Numbered from the stretch's first letter, positions 1 through 8,962 are shown. The stretch is DNA of 64,000 nt from Haloarcula nitratireducens (GCF_019599505.1 NZ_RKLT01000010.1:1-64000), one strand, 5' to 3'. Numbers and translations: made by a program. The notes: generated by a model from the sequence alone, not told the origin.

Positions 1-123
1 GGGTGTCCGCTCGCGCTCCACAAAATCCAAATCAATCCAGTCTCTATTCCCGCTGAGGCGGCTGATTTCTGGCATGGACACCAAGAAATCCGTCCGCCTC
101 ACTTTTCATGCTTAACTAAACAC
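1..123 (-). mobile_element. End of an IS6-family insertion sequence with transposase N-terminus (runs off window)
   Basis: The minus strand from about 75 down to 1 encodes MPEISRLSGNRDWIDLDFV, the N-terminus of a haloarchaeal IS6-family (ISH14/ISH15-like) transposase. The outer tip is the inverted repeat GTGTTTAGTT, read on the minus strand from 123 to 114. The same tip and N-terminal region recur at 5462-6203 and, more decayed, at 7260-7381. Only the first quarter or so of the element is visible, so whether this copy is intact cannot be judged. Confidence 0.85.
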
Positions 124-279
124 GACCACATAGTCTGGAAAGAGAACTCAGCTTCTCAGCACTATTGCGTTTTGGCTGATCGCCTCCCACTCCACTTCTC
201 CACTATTCTCCGCTTTTGTGGCGTATTCCCCTGATTTCACTAATCTCATTTGGAGACTGTCCTCTATTATCTGGTCTTG

Positions 280-628
280 TTTCACCGGAAACGTGGTGTG
301 TGTGCGGGATTGGTATCTTGTTGGAAGCCATTCCTCTAAAACAGATCTTTCTAAACTTTCGAGGGCGAGTTCTCCGACCCACTAGGGTTAGGGTTGAAGC
401 CCAACACTCGGCTTAGTGGTCTTCGACACCGCTCTCGTTGTCCTTACGTAGTATTCGACCTTCCAGAACCAACCCCCAGAAATATGTCTCCCAAATCTCG
501 GGATACTGTTCCAGCAAATGCTTTCCATCAATACCGTTCTCGTTTCACCGGAAACGTGGTGTGTGTCTCTTTGATCGATTTGTTCTACTTTCCTTGAATT
601 TCACCGGAAACCCGGTGTGTGTCTCTCT
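280..628 (+). repeat. Three Orc-box-like direct repeats (candidate replication-origin element)
   Basis: Three same-orientation copies of TTTCACCGGAAAC followed by GTGG or CCGG and TGTGTGT lie at 280-304, 543-572 and 598-628. Each has an inner dyad (CACCGG/CCGGTG in the third) and a one-sided GTGTGT tail. Haloarchaeal origin recognition boxes bound by Orc1/Cdc6 have this layout: an imperfect dyad around GGAAAC with an asymmetric T/G-rich side. No orc1/cdc6 gene is visible in the window, so it would have to lie upstream of base 1. A fourth copy stands alone at 33643-33668. The remainder of 124-540 shows no convincing gene. Confidence 0.55.
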
Positions 629-790
629 TCTACTCTCGCTTCTCAGTTCTCCAAATAGACTCAAATCAATAATGATCAGTGCTTTGACCACGGTGAACGC
701 GTCCTCATAGACTGCTTGCAGATAATCGTCATCGAATTTGTTGTCGATCAGGGTTGCCAGTGCCTGCTCAGCTCGACCGGAGCTGTCCAT
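545..790 (-). CDS. Short hypothetical protein overlapping the Orc-box-like repeats
   Basis: An 81-codon frame starts at ATG 790. Its first 48 residues (MDSSGRAEQALATLIDNKF...) have the acidic, helical look of a haloarchaeal protein, with a hydrophobic stretch ALIIIDLSLFG. The last third runs through the two repeats at 543-628 and becomes basic and unlike a normal haloarchaeal protein. It may be a truncated gene whose true end was lost, or a small origin-linked gene. No family is recognised. Confidence 0.3.
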   Translation of the reverse strand: MDSSGRAEQALATLIDNKFDDDYLQAVYEDAFTVVKALIIIDLSLFGELRSESRRETHTGFPVKFKESRTNRSKRHTPRFR

Positions 791-897
791 GGGCTAACCA
801 ACACTTGCGGGATAATTAGCTGTCTTGTTGGTTAGTGGTTCGGCCTCCGTTCTCTTTGAGGTTTTTCGCCTCAACAGCCTTCCCGTTGTGTGAAGTA

Positions 898-928
898 CCT
901 CGGGGACAAGCCCCGAGGCACTCGCCTT
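898..928. repeat. Hairpin and 16-nt motif shared (inverted) with 18400-18415
   Basis: An 8-bp perfect stem (898-905 with 911-918, CCTCGGGG/CCCCGAGG) is followed by ACTCGCCTT. The 16 bases 913-928 recur exactly, in reverse complement, at 18400-18415, where they again sit beside a CTCGGA/TCCGAG hairpin. This looks like the end of an IS200/IS605-type (TnpB-bearing) element, but no tnpA or tnpB remains next to it, so the assignment is inference. Confidence 0.4.
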
Positions 929-967
929 GCTTATCTGTAAAAGATGTGACGACAGGTCTCGGGGACG

Positions 968-1269
968 TCGACTGGCCACGTCTACGGAACAACGGTAGCT
1001 AGCTGGTTCCACAACCTTGCCGAACGCGCTGGCGTACCTAAGAAGATTAACGGTATCCAGCGGAAGCCACATATGGGTCGACGATTCTGGTATGATGCAT
1101 ATTCCCGAACGACTCAGGATCTATTGGACCATGTGCAGGATATCGCCGACGAACAGGGGAGTGCAAGTGCGAACGTTGTATGGACAGCTATCTCGAAGAA
1201 GACCGCCGGCGAGAACTCCGACGGGAGTTCATGCGCGAAAAGTTGGAGTGTGCCTTCGAGAGGAGCTGA
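968..1269 (+). pseudogene. C-terminal remnant of a tyrosine recombinase/integrase, frameshifted
   Basis: The frame through 1001 reads SWFHNLAERAGVPKKI and then HMGRRFWYDAY, the catalytic-end region typical of haloarchaeal phage-type integrases, with the nucleophile tyrosine context after the GRRFW motif. Near 1180 the homology moves to another frame, which reads YLEEDRRRELRREFMREKL and ends at the TGA at 1267-1269, the usual basic tail of this family. The N-terminal and core-binding domains are absent and no start codon is apparent. It is therefore a dead fragment, left by an integrated element that was later lost. Confidence 0.75.
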
Positions 1270-1495
1270 CAAACTGCCATCTCTAAAAATAAATCACTAT
1301 GAACGAGCGTATACCTAACTCGAATAGTGTAGATTATTCACTCGAAATAGCAATTAATATCTAAAAACTTAAATTATCGTTCTAATAGACGCCTATCGTC
1401 TGTATGAAAAACAAAACAACTCGTATCGGCTATGATGAACACATCGTATAGTGCTATCTGTTCTCTTTTCAGGTTTCATAGCATCGGGTTATGGA

Positions 1496-2290
1496 TTATA
1501 GATATGCGCCGTCATAATCATCATTCGGCTTGCGGGTATTCCCGCAATCACCGCAGCGAACTCGCTCCATGTTGTCCATGGTGACGTCCGCCGACCTGCA
1601 GTTCAGGCAGTAGTAGCCATACTGCTCCGAGCGGTCAGCGTCGGAAAATGTTTCCACGAACCACCCCTCCGTTCCCTGGAATGGGTCGCCGCCCAGATGG
1701 AGCTCAGTGCCATCTGTCGCTGGTGCCGTCTCGGGAATTTCGGATGGTTGGTCAGCGCCCGACGCATCTGCGCTAGATGTATTTTGATTTGTCTCCCCGT
1801 CCATTTGTTCGACAAACACGTACTCGACGGTTTCTCGACCACCGATGTCAGTCGTTCGTTCGTCGAGCTGCTCAAAACCGAAGCGCTCGAAAAATGAGCC
1901 AGCGGACGTATTCGCCGCCAGTGTAACTGCACGAGGCTCCTCGATACCTTCGTCTGCGAGTGCTGACTGAATGCGCTCGAATAGTGCGGTTCCGACGCCA
2001 GCACCTCGTCGCTCGGGGTCAACGTGGAGCCATCGGATTTCAGCCTTGTCGTCATCGAGAGAAGCTTCAACGATACCGGCCACGACATCATCAAGTTCGG
2101 CGAGCACGATGATCGTTTCGGAGGCGTTGATTCGCTCGCGAATGAGGTCGGCATCGAACACGGATTCGGAGATCATTTCGATGTCCTGTGGACTGAGCGC
2201 GTACGACGCCGTCATCGAACTCTCGACGAGTTCCTCAATCCGTGGAGCATCCTCGGGCTCCACAGGACGGAGCGTCGGCTCGGGGCTCAT
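1496..2290 (-). CDS. GNAT-family N-acetyltransferase with C-terminal zinc ribbon
   Basis: 264 residues from ATG 2290; the longer open frame upstream is basic non-coding sequence and overlaps the neighbouring gene. Residues 5-165 form a GNAT fold: VAGIVEASL, then WLHVDPERRGAGVGTALFE (acetyl-CoA loop R/Q-x-x-G-x-G/A), then NTSAGSFFERFGFE. After a low-complexity acidic linker (about 170-215) comes a zinc ribbon with CLNC and CGDC pairs near the end. The ribbon is unusual for a stand-alone acetyltransferase and suggests binding to a macromolecule. It lies 4 bp after the DUF7130 gene, so the two are probably co-transcribed. The substrate cannot be told. Confidence 0.85.
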   Translation of the reverse strand: MSPEPTLRPVEPEDAPRIEELVESSMTASYALSPQDIEMISESVFDADLIRERINASETIIVLAELDDVVAGIVEASLDDDKAEIRWLHVDPERRGAGVGTALFERIQSALADEGIEEPRAVTLAANTSAGSFFERFGFEQLDERTTDIGGRETVEYVFVEQMDGETNQNTSSADASGADQPSEIPETAPATDGTELHLGGDPFQGTEGWFVETFSDADRSEQYGYYCLNCRSADVTMDNMERVRCGDCGNTRKPNDDYDGAYL

Positions 2291-2294
2291 CCGA

Positions 2295-2681
2295 TCAGTC
2301 CTCCCGTTGCTTGTGGACGGCGTCCGATCCACAGGCCGGGCACTCGGTCGGCAACCCGTCGTCGAGTTCGTCCATCTCGCCGCAGTTCTCACAGCGCCAC
2401 ATGATGTACCCCTCCCCGAACTCGCTGCCGGGGTTGTTCTCCTGTTCGGATTTGTGCAGGCTCTCCTCGTTAGTCGTTGCTGCTTGATCACGCTCGTCAT
2501 CCGACGAGGCGAGTGTCGCATACCCGTCTTCGTCGACATTTTCGATTTCCGCTTGCATCGAGACCTCGAAGCCTCTGCTCGTCATATCTGTGATGACACC
2601 AAGCTCGTTCCCCTCCGGGTCGTACACCATCAGTCCGGTCTCGATAGCTGTGGATGCTTCCGACGTATTGTCTTCGCTCAT
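2295..2681 (-). CDS. DUF7130 rubredoxin-like zinc-ribbon protein
   Basis: 128 residues from ATG 2681. The N-terminal half (ETGLMVYDPEGNELGVITD) is a PRC-barrel-like strand region. The C-terminus is a compact zinc ribbon, WRCENCGEMDELDDGLPTEC then CPACG, as in the haloarchaeal DUF7130 rubredoxin-like family, whose function is unknown. Its stop is 4 bp from the start of the acetyltransferase that also carries a zinc ribbon. A decayed relative of this C-terminal ribbon occurs at 30909-31073. Confidence 0.85.
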   Translation of the reverse strand: MSEDNTSEASTAIETGLMVYDPEGNELGVITDMTSRGFEVSMQAEIENVDEDGYATLASSDDERDQAATTNEESLHKSEQENNPGSEFGEGYIMWRCENCGEMDELDDGLPTECPACGSDAVHKQRED

Positions 2682-2838
2682 ACTTTGACTTGTAGCGGAC
2701 GACAGTTTAGTTTGGCGGTTGAGATGAGTTCTATTAAAAGAGCGCATTCGTAGGAATTCAAAAGAGAATATTGTGATATTTCCGATTTGAGTCCGTGTCG
2801 GATTTGTACATGTCAGTAGTATCAGGAAAATAGACATT

Positions 2839-3069
2839 CTACGGGCAGCGCTCACTCCTATCATTGCCCTCAGATGGGATGTAGCGTCGAGAATCATCGG
2901 GATGTTGCATGTCCAACCGGTTTGTGGTAGAAACCGAGGAGAAGGTATTTCGGCGGCGGCCGGATTCGGCCATAGATTCTGTGGCGTCATTATCGCCTGT
3001 CAATATTTCGTCTGCCTGGTCGGACTCGGATTCCGATAGCTGGTCGCGTAGCGACGACTGCGTATCCAT
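2839..3069 (-). CDS. Short acidic hypothetical protein, possibly truncated
   Basis: A 76-codon frame from ATG 3069. The first 40 residues (MDTQSSLRDQLSESESDQAD...) are acidic and haloarchaeal in style; the rest is basic and less convincing. No family is recognised. It lies alone in the 430-bp gap between the DUF7130 and CNNM genes and could be the stub of a lost gene. Confidence 0.3.
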   Translation of the reverse strand: MDTQSSLRDQLSESESDQADEILTGDNDATESMAESGRRRNTFSSVSTTNRLDMQHPDDSRRYIPSEGNDRSERCP

Positions 3070-3111
3070 ACAGAAACCACTACGACCGCCCGAATAAGAC
3101 TTCAGGGCGTC

Positions 3112-4206
3112 TTAGGTCCCGGTCGGATCCGCTCCACGGTACGCGTGTCCGGTTCGGTTGTCTATCGGATCTTCGAGGTCGCCCATGACCTCCTCAAAGG
3201 CGTCTGTCGAGGTTAGGAGACCAACGGTCTCGCCGCCCTCGGTGATGAGGGCGAGTTCCTGATTTTCCGTCTGGAAGCGGTCGATGGCGTCGCTGATTTC
3301 TTCATTGGCCGAGAGCGTCATCGGCGACGCGGCGATGTCTGCGATGTCGATGTCGCCGCTCATGAGCTCCTCAAAATGGTTCGTGATCGTTGGGAGATAG
3401 ACGATGCCGCGGAAGTCATCTATATCTTCGCCGACTACTGGGTAGCGAGAATGGGAGTGTTCCTCGACGAGCGCGAGGTTCTCCTCGGGAGTGTTCTCGG
3501 TCGAGAGCGCAACGATCTCCTCGCGCGGAACCATGATTCCCTCGACCGGGATATCGCCAACGGCCAGCGTGTTCATCACCTCTTGCTGGCGTTCTTCGGA
3601 AACGTCTCCCGCTTCGAGGGCCGAGCCGAAGCGCTTGTAGAGGCCTGCACGCCCTTGCATGACATCGGCTTCGGTTTCGAGCCACGCGCCGGTCATCTCG
3701 ACGCCGAACAACGAAAGCGTCCATTTCGCCGCCCCATCTCCAAACTGGATGACCGGCCAGATGGCTCGCGTCCACCAGTACAGCGGCGTCGCACAGTACT
3801 GACAGACCTGTTTCGAGCGCTCGACGCCGAGATAGGTAGGCGTCTGTTCGCCGTGGGTGAGATGGAGGAGGTTGACGATGAGAAACGCCAGGATAGCCCC
3901 TGCGCCGACCGATGCGAGAACAGTTCCGCCGAACAGCGGCTCGAACAGCGCTACGAGCGCGGGTTCGGCGACGATACCGACCGCGATGCTCGAGAACGTA
4001 ATCCCGATCTGACAACTAGTCAAGTAAATTTCTAAATTCTGAGTCATCTCCCACGCGCGTTCGAGACCCGGTTCCATGAATTCCGATTTGGAATACTGTC
4101 GGGCGCGGGTCAACGCGAATTCAATAGCCACGAAAAACCCGTTAGCGAGAATGAGTAATAGACCGGCAATAAGCCTGATCGAGATCCCGAGCGCAGTCAT
4201 CGGCAT
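3112..4206 (-). CDS. CNNM/DUF21-CBS membrane protein (hemolysin C/CorC-like), copy 1
   Basis: 364 residues. The N-terminal CNNM (DUF21) domain, about 1-180, has a first helix GLLLILANGFFVAIEFALTR and further helices near 55-110; it is followed by a CBS pair at about 200-345 (IMVPREEIVALS..., TSTDAFEEVMGDLEDP). The family is associated with divalent-cation (Mg or Co) homeostasis at the cytoplasmic membrane. The C-terminal CorC/HlyC transporter-associated domain of longer members is missing, as in many haloarchaeal versions. A close paralogue follows at 4296-5402 in the same orientation, 90 bp away, indicating a tandem duplication. Confidence 0.9.
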   Translation of the reverse strand: MPMTALGISIRLIAGLLLILANGFFVAIEFALTRARQYSKSEFMEPGLERAWEMTQNLEIYLTSCQIGITFSSIAVGIVAEPALVALFEPLFGGTVLASVGAGAILAFLIVNLLHLTHGEQTPTYLGVERSKQVCQYCATPLYWWTRAIWPVIQFGDGAAKWTLSLFGVEMTGAWLETEADVMQGRAGLYKRFGSALEAGDVSEERQQEVMNTLAVGDIPVEGIMVPREEIVALSTENTPEENLALVEEHSHSRYPVVGEDIDDFRGIVYLPTITNHFEELMSGDIDIADIAASPMTLSANEEISDAIDRFQTENQELALITEGGETVGLLTSTDAFEEVMGDLEDPIDNRTGHAYRGADPTGT

Positions 4207-4295
4207 AGTAAGTTATACAAACGGCAATACACAAAAACAGTTCGTCTGCGAACCGATTTTTCGCGCTACGATGAATACCGTTCTCACGAGGCGTC

Positions 4296-5402
4296 TCAAG
4301 TCGGGTCGCTTTGGGAGTCTAGGCCCGATGCGTCGTCCCCACGTTGTTCGCGTTGGTAGACGTCAATGGGATCTTCGAGTTCGCCCATCACTTCCTCGAA
4401 GGCGTCTGTCGAGGTGAGCAGGCCGACGACCTGTCCCTCCTCAGTGACGAGCGCGAGTTTCTGGTTTTCCGTCTGGAAGCGGTCGATGGCGTCGCTGATT
4501 TCCTCGTCGGCTGGCAGCGTCATCGGCGACTCAGCCAGGTTTTCGATGTCGACGTCGCCGTTTTTGAACGCCTCGAACTGGTTTGTGATCGCCGCGAGAT
4601 AAACGACTCCTCGGAAATCGTCGATGTCTTCGCCAACCAGTGGAAAGCGGAGATATGGATGGTCCTCGATGACCGCGAGGTTTTCTTCGGGAGTATTGTT
4701 GGTTGAGAGTGCGGCGATCTCCTCGCGCGGCACCATGATGTCACGGATGGGGATTTCCTCGACCACCAACGCGTTCATCACTTCCTGACGACGCTCTTCG
4801 GGGACCTCGCTGTCGTCGAGCATTGACCCGAGTTGTCGATGGAGGTCCGTACGGCCTTCGATGCCATCGTCGTCTGATTCGAGCCACGCGCCAGTCATCT
4901 CGACGCCGAACAGCGAAAGCGTCCATTTCGCCACCCAGTCACCGACCCGGAGAATCGGTCGAATGACCCACGTGAACCAATACAGCGGTGTCGCGCCGTA
5001 GCGGCAGACCTGTTTCGAGCGCTCGACGCCGAGATAAGTGGGGGCCTGTTCGCCGTAGATCTTGTGTACCAGGCTCACGATGATGTACGCCAAGATCACA
5101 CCTGCGCCAATTGATGCGAGAACTGTTCCACCGAACAAGGGCTCGAACAGCGCTGCAAGCGCGGGTTCGGCGACGATACCAAGTCCGATACTACAGGCGG
5201 TGATGCCGACCTGACATCCGGTGAGATAGATTTCAAGTTCCTCGGTCATCTCCCATGCGCGTTCGAGACCGGGCTCCATGAACTCCCCTTTGGGATACTG
5301 TCGGGCGCGAGTCAGCGCGAACTCGATAGTGACGAAAAACCCGTTGCCAAGAATCAACGCGGCACCCGCGACAAGACGGAGGAGTATTTCGGATGCTTGC
5401 AT
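4296..5402 (-). CDS. CNNM/DUF21-CBS membrane protein, copy 2
   Basis: 368 residues from ATG 5402, closely similar over its whole length to the gene at 3112-4206: the same GNGFFVTIEFALTRARQYP first helix, YLTGCQVGITACSIGLG second helix and IMVPREEIAALSTNNTPEEN CBS start. Differences cluster in the CBS linker and the C-terminal tail (YQREQRGDDASG). It is the first gene of the tandem pair on the minus strand. The ion handled cannot be deduced. Confidence 0.9.
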   Translation of the reverse strand: MQASEILLRLVAGAALILGNGFFVTIEFALTRARQYPKGEFMEPGLERAWEMTEELEIYLTGCQVGITACSIGLGIVAEPALAALFEPLFGGTVLASIGAGVILAYIIVSLVHKIYGEQAPTYLGVERSKQVCRYGATPLYWFTWVIRPILRVGDWVAKWTLSLFGVEMTGAWLESDDDGIEGRTDLHRQLGSMLDDSEVPEERRQEVMNALVVEEIPIRDIMVPREEIAALSTNNTPEENLAVIEDHPYLRFPLVGEDIDDFRGVVYLAAITNQFEAFKNGDVDIENLAESPMTLPADEEISDAIDRFQTENQKLALVTEEGQVVGLLTSTDAFEEVMGELEDPIDVYQREQRGDDASGLDSQSDPT

Positions 5403-5461
5403 TCAGTATAGATTCATCAATACGGTGTCGAGGCAAAAAAGCATGGGAAAAACGGACGGTA

Positions 5462-6203
5462 GTGTTTAGTTTGGACTATTGTACTAGCGAGCGAAGATCT
5501 ACAACCAATTTTAGCTGTTTCGCTTTGACGTGGCTAAAGTAGTTCGAAAACCACGACGTTCGTCGCTTTAGCTCTCGAAAATTCGTCGACAGCATTTCGA
5601 TCTCCATGGCGACGTATGTGAAACCGGAGACCAGATCATTGAAGTGCTGTTTGGAGGTGTTGAGCGTTATCGATGAGGAACGCGGTAGCTTCGATATCGT
5701 GATTTTACTGACGTTCGTGCCGAAAGATTTCGGTGAAAGCGGTCGTGGCCGCTGAAAACAAGCGGATGTGAAGCAGTTGGTTCGTCTGCAGGTCAGCAGC
5801 GTTCGCAAAAGCACAGCTCTTGCGCAGCCTATCAGAATGGCTGTGCCCTTCTGAGGACGGTGTACAGCCAGAACTGCTCGTCGTTGATGCGAATCACGGT
5901 TTAGTCGAGCATGACCTGATCCGAAGACTGTCTGGATTCTGGCTGTAGATTGGCTTTCTGCACCCAATCGTGGCTCGCTTTCTTCGACCGTTGGACACCC
6001 ATCGAGTCGAGTAATTCGGCGGTATTCGAGAGTGACAGCCCCGCAACGTGGGACTGAATACCAATCTTCATCGCCAGCTCGGGTGTCCGTTCACGCTTCA
6101 CAAAATCCAAATCAAGCCAGTCTCTATTCCCGCTGAGACGATTGATATCTGGCATAGGCACCAAAAAATCCGTCTGCCTCACTTTTCACGCTTAACTAAA
6201 CAC
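5462..6203 (-). mobile_element. Complete but dead IS6-family insertion sequence
   Basis: The element is bounded by 10-bp perfect inverted repeats GTGTTTAGTT at 5462-5471 and its complement at 6194-6203, giving 742 bp, the normal size for haloarchaeal IS6 elements. The 8-bp flanks (5454-5461 and 6204-6211) do not match, so no target duplication remains. The transposase inside is broken. Ends closely related to this one lie at 1-123 and 7260-7381. Confidence 0.85.
5476..6156 (-). pseudogene. IS6-family transposase pseudogene
   Basis: From ATG 6156 the minus strand reads MPDINRLSGNRDWLDLDFVK and on through GLSLSNTAELLDSMGVQ and VQKANLQPE, the N-terminal helix-turn-helix part of IS6 transposases. 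At 5901 a TAA interrupts the frame exactly where the first catalytic Asp-Glu region begins: the frame resumes as TVIRINDEQFWLYTVL, so a Glu codon (GAA) appears to have become TAA. Beyond that the frame is lost. The end is still recognisable as RELKRRTSWFSNYFSHVKA, the region of the last catalytic residue. It is not functional. Confidence 0.85.
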
Positions 6204-6255
6204 GACCCGTCAATCGGCCATGTCATATTAATAGCTCCAGGAACAATATAGCAGT

Positions 6256-6426
6256 ATGTCCCAAGATACACTATCCGAATGTCCATTCTGTGACTTTGAG
6301 CCGGATGTCCCGGACGGAGACGTGAAGACGGCGCCCGAGCAAGCCACACACCGCGTCCACAGGCACGTTGAGAACGAACACCCAGACAGAACTGACGAAC
6401 TCTCGACCTATACGAGCCCTGAGTAG
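6256..6426 (+). CDS. Small zinc-finger protein (C2H2/H type), 56 residues
   Basis: ATG 6256 to TAG 6426: MSQDTLSECPFCDFEPDVPD, then an acidic spacer, then THRVHRHVENEHPDRTDELS. The CPFC pair with the downstream H-x3-H and ENEH histidines forms a one-knuckle zinc finger, as in the very small zinc-finger proteins common in haloarchaea. It is acidic, complete, and lies just outside the IS6 element's inverted repeat. Such proteins have been linked to regulation and swarming or biofilm behaviour in Haloferax, but no specific role can be assigned here. Confidence 0.7.
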   Translation: MSQDTLSECPFCDFEPDVPDGDVKTAPEQATHRVHRHVENEHPDRTDELSTYTSPE

Positions 6427-7259
6427 GTATCGGTACTTCCTGAGAGCTGGAGTGCCGTACGGCCGATACGTGCCCTGTATAGCTATCACAGTTCACGGAT
6501 CGCTACTTGAGTGTTCGATAAATCCCTGTTTTAACTTCTAATTGGCAATGCTAAATATAGAATCGACAGGTGTTGCGGCTCTTCACGGCCTAATAGCCCA
6601 CCAGCGGATAAGCAATCAGTAGGCGCCGTGCGGCGCGGACATTGGCAAATTATCTTTGAAGTAGCGGCCACCGCCGCATCGCTATTCTCAACCTGCTTAA
6701 ATCGAATATCACCGATAGCCATTCCCAGTAAGTAGTATTCGGCCGCATACCCAAACTTCCAGCCGTATCACCGTCGTATGAGTCAAGCGGTTGAGCGCGG
6801 TGATTTGTCTGCCGGAGCATACTGATGGCATGATGGCCCGGTTCCGATCATATTTGATCGCTGAGCTCAAGGATATTTTTCCTCAATATATCAACATGTC
6901 TACTTCAATCATACGCTGTCTCAAGTGAACCGAGCCGCCTATCTGCTTGCACTAGCATGTGTGTAATTTACTATCAGTATTATCTATTCAGTAGTTCTCT
7001 GACCTCGCTGGTTTACGTCTTAACGTAGAAAACTAAGCGGTAGAGTGTTCCCAAGGAACGGTATACCTTTTAGAGCCAGAGAGGAGAGTGACTTGTGATT
7101 CCCGCCTATTCAGACGCTTAATATGCAGACCTCTTAGAATAATGAACGTACATGTGTTATCTCTCGTTGAGTACAGGGAGTATCGTCAAGAACAGCTAGA
7201 CGTAACGAAAGTTGCTTTCTGAGAGTCAGCAACAAGTGATTGAACGCACCATCGTTGGC
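6427..7259. other. Gene-free stretch between zinc-finger gene and IS6 scar
   Basis: About 830 bp with no reading frame of haloarchaeal composition and no recognised RNA. AT-rich tracts occur around 6880-7010. It is probably decayed insertion-sequence landing ground. Confidence 0.5.
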
Positions 7260-7381
7260 TTAGCCCGCTTGCACCCCACGAAATCCAAATTAATTCAGCC
7301 GCTATTCCCATTGGCGCGGCTGATCTCTAACAGAGATACCAGAAACTCATCCGCCTGACTTTTCGCGTGTAACTAAATACG
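7260..7381 (-). mobile_element. Decayed IS6-family end (solo scar)
   Basis: The 120 bp align with the ends at 1-123 and 6080-6203 (ACGAAATCCAAATTAATTCA, CAGCCGCTATTCCCATTGGC, CATCCGCCTGACTTTTCGCG). The tip is degraded (GTAACTAAATACGC instead of TTAACTAAACACGA). No transposase body follows, so it is a fragment of an older copy. Confidence 0.7.
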
Positions 7382-7943
7382 CTTTGGTTGGCAAGCGTCC
7401 ATCTATCAATGATTCTCATGCCGAAAGGTGGACTAAAGGCACAGATACCGAACACATCACCTTCTGTGGGGTGTAGGGATGGCTACTAGCAGTCACAACA
7501 GTATGACTCACGACCAGGCTCTGCTATCCCACATAGCCGATGCAGTGTATAGGAGACGGACTGATCGCCTCAGAATAGAGCAATGAGCATCACAAACCTG
7601 CCACCCACAACCGCCATCAGGTGCCGGTGAGTCGCTCCTCTGACCATAGCTCGTCGCGGTGGACGCCGCACCTTGAGACGAGACTCTTCGTGGTGGGTTA
7701 CAGCTCCGACGGTGTCTTTTCGTCATGGCTTAGGTAGCCGCGCTTCTCGATGGCACTGCGCTCTTTATCGCTGTGTGTTCTATTAGGTGTATCCCAGTTC
7801 CGTGGCTACAGATACAGCATAGCAGGCATCCGCTAAGAGTGAAATTGTGACGCAGTGTCTCTTTAACGGTGGCTCTTGAAGAGCGGGTCAAATACAACTG
7901 GGGTACCGTTACGTTTGTGAAGGAGGCACGCGATAGGTCCTTC
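7382..7943. other. Gene-free stretch before the first cox cluster
   Basis: No convincing coding frame on either strand; the open frames here are basic and unlike haloarchaeal proteins. A purine-rich AAGGAGGC at 7918-7925 lies about 20 bp before the small membrane-protein gene that follows. Confidence 0.4.
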
Positions 7944-8057
7944 ATGGAGTTGCCACCGTTGACCACGACAGAAGGTGCATTCAAATACCTCGTGGCTATG
8001 ATCCTCGGATTCGCGGCACTTCTCGTACTGTTCATAGCGGTTACTGCCGTGTTCTGA
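7944..8057 (+). CDS. Small single-helix membrane protein next to cox genes
   Basis: 37 residues from ATG 7944 (an in-frame GTG at 7869 would give 62). The protein is MELPPLTTTEGAFKY followed by one hydrophobic helix, LVAMILGFAALLVLFIAVTA. Haloarchaeal oxidase loci often carry tiny membrane proteins, and its position tail-to-tail with coxC suggests that kind of role. The family is not recognised. Confidence 0.45.
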   Translation: MELPPLTTTEGAFKYLVAMILGFAALLVLFIAVTAVF

Positions 8058-8098
8058 GCGAGTTGAATTGAGATTCAGAACAGTGATCGTTTGTGGCC

Positions 8099-8962
8099 TC
8101 AGCTAGTTGGGAGTGTGGTTGCGCTGACGTAGACTGTAACGACGATCAGAACCCACATCGCATCAACGAAATGCCAGTACATCCCCGCCGTCATCACCGA
8201 CGTATTCCGCCGGTCAGAGTACTGCCCCAACAGTGCGCGCGCAAAGACTATGCCGAGCAGGATTACCCCGAGCGCGACGTGGAGGCCGTGAAGACCAGTC
8301 AATCCATAGAAAGCGCTCGCGAAGAGTCCACTGGTGGCGGTGAACCCCTCACGGGTGACGAACTGGTAGTATTCGTAGAGCTGTCCAACAACGAACACGA
8401 TTCCGAGCAGAAGCGTCATCCCGAGGAACCGGAGGAAGCGTTGGCGGTTGCCATCAATGAGCCCACGGTGGGCGATATGGAAAGTAATGCTTGACGCGAG
8501 CAAAGCGAGCGTATTTCCGACGACTACCGGCGATATCATCGCCGGCAGTGGGTCGGGAGGCCACGTGCCGACACGAATAAAGAAGTAGTAGAGGAAGCCG
8601 GCGCCAAACGTCGCAATATCAGTCCCCAGAAACAGCAGCATCGCGAATCGAAGTGCGCGGCTATCACTCTCAGCAGGCGTAACTGTCCAAAAGGTAGAGA
8701 CGAACCCATCATAGAGCCAGCCGTAGAGTCCAGCGAGGAAGGTGAAAACGCTGATGACGGTCAGTACCGGAGCGATGATATCGGGAACGAACGCACCCTC
8801 ACCCAGGCTCATCACGTAGCACGCGGTCGCGGTATACAATCCAGCTACGCCCACTCCGGTTACAAGTGGCCACCAACTTGACTCGGAGAATCCGCGCGGC
8901 CAGTCCTCGCCGACAGGCAGGTGATACTCCTGATCGTTCGCACCGTCGTCAACGGTACCCAT
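8099..8962 (-). CDS. coxC: Cytochrome c oxidase subunit III (set 1)
   Basis: 287 residues from ATG 8962 (MGTVDDGANDQEYHLPVGED). Seven hydrophobic helices are visible. Typical subunit III signatures include LRFAMLLFLGTDIATFGAGF (residues about 107-126), the helix beginning LALLASSITFHIAHRGL, and the closing GLTGLHGLHVALGVILLG and MYWHFVDAMWVLIVVTVYVS. The protein is an integral membrane subunit of an A-type haem-copper oxidase. It follows coxB, 77 bp away, on the minus strand and is probably co-transcribed with it. A paralogue lies at 21258-22124. Confidence 0.93.
   Translation of the reverse strand: MGTVDDGANDQEYHLPVGEDWPRGFSESSWWPLVTGVGVAGLYTATACYVMSLGEGAFVPDIIAPVLTVISVFTFLAGLYGWLYDGFVSTFWTVTPAESDSRALRFAMLLFLGTDIATFGAGFLYYFFIRVGTWPPDPLPAMISPVVVGNTLALLASSITFHIAHRGLIDGNRQRFLRFLGMTLLLGIVFVVGQLYEYYQFVTREGFTATSGLFASAFYGLTGLHGLHVALGVILLGIVFARALLGQYSDRRNTSVMTAGMYWHFVDAMWVLIVVTVYVSATTLPTS

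Noticed and set aside
2291..2539. 83-residue N-terminal extension of the acetyltransferase
   Set aside because: It overlaps the DUF7130 gene and has basic, non-haloarchaeal composition; ATG 2290 gives the normal GNAT start.
5454..6211. 8-bp target-site duplication around the IS6 copy
   Set aside because: The flanks GGACGGTA and GACCCGTC do not match; the duplication is lost or the element was rearranged.
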